A stretch of 64,000 bases of DNA from JBHIKY01 sp042139015 (GTDB lineage Bacteria > Bacillota > Bacilli > Bacillales > Marinococcaceae). The stretch spans positions 1 to 64,000 of the forward strand of contig NZ_JBHIKY010000007.1 in assembly GCF_042139015.1 (NCBI RefSeq), read 5' to 3'. The notes beneath the pieces are model-generated. The model was not told the DNA's origin, ran no database searches, and worked only from the letters and a program-made list of their open reading frames with translations. The position numbers were made by a program, and so were the translations under genes. Shown one piece after another: positions 58,847-64,000 of this stretch. Every line of letters begins with the position of its first letter. Within the stretch, counting starts at the first letter, position 1.

Positions 58847-58894
58847 GCAGCATTCAAATGAGTTCAGATCCCGTTTCAACTCACAGTCTGCCCA

Positions 58895-59233
58895 TTAACC
58901 AATGACACCAAAGCCAAGCATGATAACGAGGGCAGCAAGCACAATACAGGCAATCCAGAGCCCGCCATGAGACTGCTTTCTTTTCTTTTTCCCGATAAGC
59001 ATTTCCATAACAGCGATGAGAACGAGTGCCAATACCCCTTTTAAAATATAAACCAGTGGAAACCCATAAGCCACAATCATTCCGACACCAGAAATAATCA
59101 TAATCACAGCAAACAGTCTCTGAAGCATTAATGTGATTTTTTGACCGGCTGCAAAGTAGCTTATCAGAAAAAACAGAATCAGAAACGCCCATGAACCGGC
59201 ATGTGATTGATAAAAAACACTTACTACATCCAT
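58895..59233 (-). CDS. YisL-family (DUF1516) membrane protein
   Basis: A 112-residue protein with four hydrophobic segments. Seen: GQKITLMLQRLFAVIMIISG and MEMLIGKKKRKQSHGGLWIA, which match YisL of Bacillus subtilis in sequence and position. Function unknown. The ATG at 59233 has AAAGGAG eight bases upstream; the frame is open further without a site. Confidence 0.82.
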   Translation of the reverse strand: MDVVSVFYQSHAGSWAFLILFFLISYFAAGQKITLMLQRLFAVIMIISGVGMIVAYGFPLVYILKGVLALVLIAVMEMLIGKKKRKQSHGGLWIACIVLAALVIMLGFGVIG

Positions 59234-59354
59234 TTTTGCAACTCCTTTATATCGTTTGCTAGTTCCTACGTCAAATATATAGAACAGACGCCGCAGGTGC
59301 AAGAAGAAAGGGAATCGTTAACAAAATCATCATATCAATTGGCTGTCAGGCTTA

Positions 59355-59672
59355 TTAAGATACGATTTTTAAGCCGGCTGCCCCCACAATGATTAATACA
59401 ATACAGAAAATTCTGCGTATGTCCTTTGACTCATTGTACCAAATCATTCCAAGCACAGCCCCACCTGCAGCGCCTATACCTGTCCAGACCGCATACGCAG
59501 TCCCCATCGGAAGTGTCTCCATCGCAAAAGCAAGAAAAATAAAGCTTAATGAAAAACCTCCGCCTACCAAAAGAAGGGCGGCCAGACTTTTATCGTGGTG
59601 AAACTTATTAATCATTGTCACGCCTGTCATTTCGAAAATTCCTGCTGCAAACAAATACAGCCAGGCCATCAC
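59355..59672 (-). CDS. SMR-family transporter subunit, second of a pair (YkkD-like)
   Basis: A 105-residue protein with four membrane helices of the small multidrug resistance family. Seen: LFAAGIFEMTGVTMINKF with the essential Glu14, GTAYAVWTGIGAAGGAVLGMIWYNES and the IFCIVLIIVGAAGLKIVS ending. It overlaps its partner by four bases; paired SMR proteins act as heterodimers in guanidinium export (Gdx function, like YkkCD). A guanidine-I riboswitch upstream of the pair supports that role over drug resistance. Confidence 0.9.
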   Translation of the reverse strand: MMAWLYLFAAGIFEMTGVTMINKFHHDKSLAALLLVGGGFSLSFIFLAFAMETLPMGTAYAVWTGIGAAGGAVLGMIWYNESKDIRRIFCIVLIIVGAAGLKIVS

Positions 59673-60016
59673 GAACTCGCTCCTCTCTGTACCTTATCAT
59701 TTGGCGCCGCTCCTTTTAAACCAATAACTCCAGCCAGCAAAACAAGTATTAATACTATTTTCAGCCATTGAAATTCTTCTCCAAAAAACAAAATATCTGA
59801 AAGTACTGTTCCAGCGGTTCCAAGACCAACAAATACTGCGTAAGCCGTCCCTACAGCCACATGTCTGCCCGCCATAATTAATAAATAAAAACTAATTATA
59901 ATTGCAAGCACTGTGCCTGCCCATTCAAGCGGCGATGAAGCATGCTTTAACCCAATTACCCACATTACTTCAAACAAAGCAGCAATAAAAATTTTCAGCC
60001 ATTCCTTATTCATCAA
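59669..60016 (-). CDS. SMR-family transporter subunit, first of a pair (YkkC-like)
   Basis: A 115-residue four-helix SMR protein. Seen: IAALFEVMWVIGLKHA with the essential glutamate at about 17, GRHVAVGTAYAVFVGLGTAGTVLSDILFFGEE and LKIVLILVLLAGVIGLKGA. It leads the pair whose genes overlap by four bases. The mRNA leader carries a guanidine-I riboswitch with terminator and, between the terminator and the gene, a copy of an intergenic repeat. Confidence 0.9.
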   Translation of the reverse strand: MMNKEWLKIFIAALFEVMWVIGLKHASSPLEWAGTVLAIIISFYLLIMAGRHVAVGTAYAVFVGLGTAGTVLSDILFFGEEFQWLKIVLILVLLAGVIGLKGAAPNDKVQRGASS

Positions 60017-60126
60017 GCTTCCCCGCTTCCTATCTTTCTTTATATACTAAGAAAAACCGGGCAAAACCCGCCCGGGCTAGAGCTTATCCTCTATGCGATA
60101 TTTAATATATGGTGATTTTACTTAGA

Positions 60127-60258
60127 TGGAAGAACGCAGGGCTGCGACTCCGTCGGGATGCGCGCCGTCTGAAAATCCATTCTGGCGAAGCTTGGCTGAG
60201 GCAGAATTAGTTGAAGACAAGCCCCACGGAAAGCGTCCGCCTGCGGGATGAAATCAAC
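60127..60258. repeat. GGTTGAT-type intergenic repeat, degenerate copy
   Basis: About 132 bases ending in GGAAAGCGTCCGCCTGCGGGATGAAATCAAC, given here as blocks GGAAAGCGTCCGCC, TGCGGG and AAATCAAC, which in reverse read GTTGATTT, CCCGCA, GGCGGACGCTTTCC as in the common Bacillaceae repeat. Same length as the full copy at 26962 but with a diverged middle. It lies inside the leader of the SMR gene pair. Confidence 0.6.
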
Positions 60259-60280
60259 AAAATCTTTCTTTTATTTTGAA

Positions 60281-60318
60281 AAAAACCCGGACACCTCCTT
60301 TACAGAAGATCTCCCGGG
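60281..60318 (-). terminator. Terminator of the guanidine-I riboswitch
   Basis: On the minus strand CCCGGGAGA-TCT and the GTCCGGG arm pair around GTAAAGG, followed by seven T residues. The 5' arm reuses aptamer bases, as expected for a switch in which guanidine prevents termination. Confidence 0.8.
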
Positions 60319-60407
60319 CTTTTGTCCCTCCGTGTCACGGACTTAAGGTTCCGTGTGTTTTCTCTCGGACCTGACCGGGTGCAGTTACTCCCCGCGGAAC
60401 CCTAGAA
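60310..60407 (-). promoter_or_regulatory. Guanidine-I (ykkC) riboswitch
   Basis: On the minus strand: CTAGGGTTCCGC, GGTCAGGTCCGAGAGA, ACACACGG, then CCGTGACACGGAGGGACAAAAGCCCGGGAGA in blocks, which are the conserved core of the ykkC class. Ligand is guanidinium; downstream genes are paired SMR exporters, a textbook partner of this class. Confidence 0.92.
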
Positions 60408-60423
60408 AACATTAATTGTAATT

Positions 60424-60452
60424 ATTATAAATGCATTCGTTTCCTATGTCCA
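60424..60452 (-). promoter_or_regulatory. Promoter of the guanidine riboswitch transcript
   Basis: On the minus strand TGGACA (60452-60447), 17-base spacer and consensus TATAAT (60429-60424), just ahead of the aptamer. Confidence 0.75.
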
Positions 60453-60462
60453 TTAATGACCG

Positions 60463-61032
60463 TTACTGAAATTTTTTTCGATTTGGAACAGGGTGGCGCT
60501 TCGTTTTTGTTTCATCAAAAATGTTCTGGGGATTGTGTGTCTGAACGAGTTTTTTTCCAAGGAGCTGCTCCATGTCCTCCACTGTTACCGGGCGTTTATG
60601 AGGCATCCATTCGTAGCCGAGCTGTCCATTCGATTCCAGGGTGGCTGTTTTTAAATCAGCCACATTGGTAATGCCCTGTTGTCTTAACCGCAGCTCCAGT
60701 TGGTCTGCTGTAAAGCGGAGTTTTAATAGTTCATCATATACAATATTACCATCTTTAATAACGACACATGCTTTTCCGGTCATGGCTTGTTCCAGTTTGT
60801 TTGATTTCACCTGGACATATTCTACGATTAGTAGAAAGCCAATAAAAATTGCAGCGGCTGTGATTGTTTTCCATACCGATTCTTCAGCAATAGGCTGAAT
60901 AATCAAAGATCCAATCGAAATCATGATGACTGTCTGGGCTACCGTCATTTGACTGATTGATTTGCGGCCGGCCACTCTTAAAAGCAGTAGACCGAAAAAC
61001 ACAAGGACAGCCGACTCCCATAGAAAACTCAC
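60463..61032 (-). CDS. DUF421 membrane protein (YetF family)
   Basis: A 189-residue protein. Residues 1-80 hold three hydrophobic helices (FLWESAVLVFFGLLLLRVAG with RKSISQMTVAQTVIMISIGSLI), and the rest is the soluble DUF421 domain (CVVIKDGNIVYDELLKLRFTADQLELRLRQQGI...ATLESNGQLGY). Function unknown; relatives are often expressed in sporulation or stress. The GTG at 61032 is chosen since AAAGGAGAG lies seven bases upstream. Confidence 0.85.
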   Translation of the reverse strand: MSFLWESAVLVFFGLLLLRVAGRKSISQMTVAQTVIMISIGSLIIQPIAEESVWKTITAAAIFIGFLLIVEYVQVKSNKLEQAMTGKACVVIKDGNIVYDELLKLRFTADQLELRLRQQGITNVADLKTATLESNGQLGYEWMPHKRPVTVEDMEQLLGKKLVQTHNPQNIFDETKTKRHPVPNRKKFQ

Positions 61033-61199
61033 CGTACACTCTCCTTTCAACACCTCACACTTTTATGTAGTTTGTGAAAGGATGTGGGAAATGATTCTTA
61101 TATCGAAGATAAAGTTTGCAATTATTACTTTCGCAAGTCATGGATTTCCTTTTCCGATAATAGGGTGGAATAAGGCGAAAAATTCAGGGGGACGAGGCT

Positions 61200-62489
61200 G
61201 TGCAAATACATGTGGTGACTCCGGGTGACTCCTTATGGGAAATTGCCCAAAGCTATAATGTGGACTATCAGGCGATCGTGGAAGCTAATCAATTACCGGA
61301 TCCAGAACAGCTCGTAACTGGGCAGGCACTCGTAATACCTATAGAAGGCCGTTTTTACTGGGCAGCGCCAGGGGAAAGCCTTCGCCGAATCAGCGAACGC
61401 TGTCAGGTGCCTTTTTCTGAATTGTTGAGGATAAATCGGCTTTCCTATTCTGAGTTTGTGCCGGAAGGCTATCCATTGTATATCTATACTCCATATCGTC
61501 AAAAGCCGGCCATTGACGTCGGTGCCTATATAGACCTGGATATTACTGGTGACGAATCGACGGAAGCAGTGAATGAAATAGGGCAGTATTTAACTTATTT
61601 ACAGATATTCAGTTATGAAATGAATCCCGACGGCACTCTTACTCCGCTTGACGATCAAGCCGTAATTAACACTGCCTACGAGAATCAAATTGTCCCGCTG
61701 ATGGTTATAACTAATATGGAAGATGGACAGTTCAGCACGGAGCTTGCGACTACAATCCTGGAAAGTGAAGAGCTTCAGGATACGCTTTTGTCAGAAGCCA
61801 TAGCGATAATGGATGAAAAAGGCTTTCTTGGGCTGGATTTCGATTTAGAATATCTCGGGGCTGAAAACCGGGAAAGCTATAACAACCTCATGCGCAAAGC
61901 AAAAGAATTGCTGGACAAGAAAGAATATTTACTATCCAGCGCGCTTGCGCCGCAGGTGGAACCGGGGATGGAGGGAGTTCTCTATGAAGGGCATGATTAC
62001 GCTGCACATGGAGAAATAGCGGATTTTGTATTCCTGATGACTTATGAATGGGGATGGACCGGCGGGCCCCCAATGGCAGTGGCGCCATTAAATCAGGTCA
62101 GGCGTGTGGTAGAATACGCCGTTTCGGTTATGCCTCCCGATAAAATCATGCTCGGGATCCCACTCTATGGGTATGACTGGACACTTCCGTATGTAGAGGG
62201 TGAAACAAGGGCCACCTCCATCGATCATCAGCAGGCTGTCCAATTGGCAGCTGACAATAACGCCGCCATTGAATATGATGAAGAAGCCCAGTCCCCTCAT
62301 TTTACTTATTATGATGAGGAAGGACTGGAGCATGAGGTGTGGTTTGAAGATGCCAGAAGCATTCAGGCAAAATTTGATCTTGTGAAGGAATTTGAACTGC
62401 GCGGCGTTTATTACTGGGTTCTCGGCTGGGAGTTCCCGCAGAATTGGCTGCTTTTAGAGGATAATTTTACGATCAATAAGCTGCTGTAG
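61200..62489 (+). CDS. Spore cortex-type hydrolase: two LysM and GH18 (YaaH/SleL-like)
   Basis: A 429-residue protein. Residues 1-47 and about 50-95 are LysM repeats (TPGDSLWEIAQSYNVDYQAIVEANQL; APGESLRRISERCQVPFSELLRINRL), which bind peptidoglycan. The rest is a GH18 barrel with the catalytic GLDFDLEYLG near 211-219 (D-x-D-x-E), MTYEWGWTGGPPMAVAPLNQV and GVYYWVLGWEFPQNW. There is no signal peptide, as for YaaH/SleL, which act on spore cortex as N-acetylglucosaminidases. The start is a GTG behind GGGGGACGAGG. It indicates a spore former. Confidence 0.9.
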   Translation: MQIHVVTPGDSLWEIAQSYNVDYQAIVEANQLPDPEQLVTGQALVIPIEGRFYWAAPGESLRRISERCQVPFSELLRINRLSYSEFVPEGYPLYIYTPYRQKPAIDVGAYIDLDITGDESTEAVNEIGQYLTYLQIFSYEMNPDGTLTPLDDQAVINTAYENQIVPLMVITNMEDGQFSTELATTILESEELQDTLLSEAIAIMDEKGFLGLDFDLEYLGAENRESYNNLMRKAKELLDKKEYLLSSALAPQVEPGMEGVLYEGHDYAAHGEIADFVFLMTYEWGWTGGPPMAVAPLNQVRRVVEYAVSVMPPDKIMLGIPLYGYDWTLPYVEGETRATSIDHQQAVQLAADNNAAIEYDEEAQSPHFTYYDEEGLEHEVWFEDARSIQAKFDLVKEFELRGVYYWVLGWEFPQNWLLLEDNFTINKLL

Positions 62490-62523
62490 GAAATGTGCTT
62501 CGTATACTTCAGCACTTCGTCGC

Positions 62524-64000
62524 CTAATTATTTTTGTGGGGAAATAAAAATTCGAGCTTCCCGTTTTTCAGCACAAGCTTTGCATCAAATGGACGTTTTC
62601 CCTTAAATCCTTTTATGAGGCTGGTTTCTCCTTTTTCACAAAGGCGCCGGACTTGAGCTGGACTGATCGATTTGCCAAGGATTGTTTTATTGATGGTGAG
62701 ACGGCATCCATTTTTATATTCACTGCACCCATAAAACCCTTTTCTCGGCATTAGTCTCCCTTTTTTGCAGGCCGGGCATTCAGCTACCGGCTCCCAGCCG
62801 CTTTTTCTTTTGTTACCGGTCTGCTTTTTATCTTCTTCGGTTACGGCCAGTTTGTTTACGTCTTCTCCTGCCGATGAGACAATTTTTTCCGTAAAGGCTG
62901 CCGTATTGGTAATAAATGTTTGTTTTTCTGCTTCCCCTGCCCCTATCTTCTTTAAGAATAACTCCCATTTCGCAGTCATCTGCGGCTTTGATAATAAGGA
63001 GCCCTCCACAGCCTCACATAGGATCTCACCCTTTCTTGTCACATGAACAATATTTTTTACTACCTTTATATACTCCTGGCGGATCAGTGTCTTAATAATG
63101 CTGCTTCGTGTCGCTTCTGTACCAAGACCCTCTACATCTTTTAATGTCTGTTTAGCTTCCTCATCATCTTCAATTACTTTCCCACATGTTTTCATTAAAT
63201 TAATCAGCTGCCCCTCGGTATACAGCTTCGGCGGCCTGGTCATTTCCATTAGCACCTTAACCTCCGCATCCGCTCTCATTCCTGTTTCAAGCGGCGGCAG
63301 CACAAGCGTTTCTTTGCCGTTCTGCTTCCTGCCGGCAGTATTTGTTTTTGAATAAAACAGCTCTTTCCAGCCTTTTACTTTTTCAACATTTCCTTTGCTT
63401 AAGAAGGAAAGCTTGTTCACATCTGTTGTCACAATCGTTTCTTCATACTGAAAGTCTTCATGAAACATCGCGAGTACACTGTTTACAACTTCCATGTAAA
63501 GATTGTACTGTTCCTTCGAAAGCTTTTGAAGAGCAGCTTCTGTCGGGATCTTCTTTGTCGGAATAATTGCGTAATGCTCTTGTACTTTAGCATCATCAAC
63601 ATAGCGTTTCCTGGGCTGCAGCGAAGCTGGCTGAAAGGAAGCACCAGCAAGCTGCTGATAAGAAGAAAAGTTGTTCTTTACATACTTGAATTCATTTTTC
63701 GTGATGTGCTGTGTATCAGTCCTCGGGTAGGTGACAAGCTTTAACGGCTGATCGTACAGGCTCTGCAGCACATCAAGTGTTTTTGAAGGACTGTATTTGT
63801 ACTTTTTATTGGCAAGGGTCTGCAGAGTCGATAAGGAATGAAGCAGCGGCGGCTTAAGACGTTTCTGAGTGATCTTTACATCTTTAACGATACCTTCTGC
63901 TTGTTTATTTACACCGTATAGCTCTAGAAGCTTCCGGGCCTCCTCCTCTGATTTGTACTGTTTTTTTATTTTTCCTTTGTAGGTCCCGGTACTTACGGTA
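62524..64000 (-). CDS. topB: DNA topoisomerase III, C-terminal two thirds (cut by window edge)
   Basis: The frame is open without a start from the right window edge to 62524, giving 491 residues of a type IA topoisomerase. Seen: SLSTLQTLANKKYKYSPSKTLDVLQSLYD, TYPRTDTQHI with the active-site tyrosine, YAIIPTKKIPT, GLGTEATRSSIIKTLI and, at the end, a CPAC...GFYGCSEYKNGC zinc-ribbon and a repeat-C domain ending in KLEFLFP. TopB unlinks DNA at replication forks. The protein starts beyond the window; the internal GTG at 63771 is not the start. Confidence 0.93.
   Translation of the reverse strand, partial: TVSTGTYKGKIKKQYKSEEEARKLLELYGVNKQAEGIVKDVKITQKRLKPPLLHSLSTLQTLANKKYKYSPSKTLDVLQSLYDQPLKLVTYPRTDTQHITKNEFKYVKNNFSSYQQLAGASFQPASLQPRKRYVDDAKVQEHYAIIPTKKIPTEAALQKLSKEQYNLYMEVVNSVLAMFHEDFQYEETIVTTDVNKLSFLSKGNVEKVKGWKELFYSKTNTAGRKQNGKETLVLPPLETGMRADAEVKVLMEMTRPPKLYTEGQLINLMKTCGKVIEDDEEAKQTLKDVEGLGTEATRSSIIKTLIRQEYIKVVKNIVHVTRKGEILCEAVEGSLLSKPQMTAKWELFLKKIGAGEAEKQTFITNTAAFTEKIVSSAGEDVNKLAVTEEDKKQTGNKRKSGWEPVAECPACKKGRLMPRKGFYGCSEYKNGCRLTINKTILGKSISPAQVRRLCEKGETSLIKGFKGKRPFDAKLVLKNGKLEFLFPHKNN

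Noticed and set aside
1..64000. CRISPR arrays, tRNA or rRNA genes
   Set aside because: No regularly spaced repeats, no cloverleaf with TTCGANTC-type arms and no rRNA segments were seen by eye; a tRNA or Rfam scan would settle this.

Overview
The window is a chromosomal stretch of a low-to-mid GC Firmicute, almost certainly an endospore-forming Bacillaceae with salt tolerance. The reasons are strong AGGAGG-type ribosome-binding sites, frequent TTG/GTG starts, Bacillus-type gene sets (gbsRAB, mntABCD, YisL, YflT, YpgQ, a YaaH/SleL-type spore cortex hydrolase), a SigB promoter, a cre box, MntR boxes and six Bacillus-style riboswitch aptamer loci. Acidic, Asp/Glu-rich extracytoplasmic domains and the choline-to-betaine cluster point to a halophile or haloalkaliphile; this genus-level guess is inference. 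No rRNA, tRNA or CRISPR was seen.

Layout. 1-130: tail of an IS3-family transposase and its probable right end. 450-5300: guanine-riboswitch-controlled purine permease, HAD phosphatase, lysine-riboswitch-controlled NhaC-type transporter, small membrane protein. 5480-11070: osmoprotection cluster gbsB-gbsA / gbsR-choline symporter with a duplicated operator, bracketed by two copies of one hairpin repeat. 11150-13990: universal stress protein with SulP permease, then an HD hydrolase. 14110-19900: SWIM-SNF2 helicase with an ECF S component, CorC-type transporter, VOC protein. 20180-23260: CstA, an 87-residue protein ending in Cys-Cys, and an ArsA/Get3-like ATPase, under a cre box. 24000-29670: TPP-controlled thiT, methionine gamma-lyase, and TPP-controlled thiD-thiM-thiE. 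29720-35200: RND exporter with its MarR regulator, and type II pantothenate kinase with another MarR. 35430-41680: cardiolipin synthase, a small cytosolic protein, and the MntR-controlled mntABCD operon. 41800-44590: sqdB-sqdX-gtrA, a sulfolipid (SQDG) locus. 44900-49540: SigB-driven YflT protein, then tenI-thiO-thiS-thiG-thiF behind two tandem TPP riboswitches. 49580-56560: transporters, a lipoprotein, an orphan tyrosine recombinase and a second purine permease. 56800-58810: PTS-type dhaKLM. 58890-61030: YisL protein, paired SMR exporters behind a guanidine-I riboswitch, DUF421 protein. 61200-64000: LysM-GH18 spore hydrolase and the C-terminal part of topoisomerase III.

How it fits together. 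Three separate TPP-controlled units cover thiamine uptake, HMP/thiazole salvage with coupling, and thiazole synthesis; thiC is not here. Betaine synthesis is joined to its own choline importer. Several loci concern the envelope and ion balance: cardiolipin, sulfolipid, K+/H+ antiport, SulP, CorC and manganese uptake.

The two loci most worth following are the sqdB-sqdX-gtrA sulfolipid cluster in a non-photosynthetic Firmicute and the cstA / CC-tail protein / ArsA-like ATPase operon, whose joint function is not established as far as I know.
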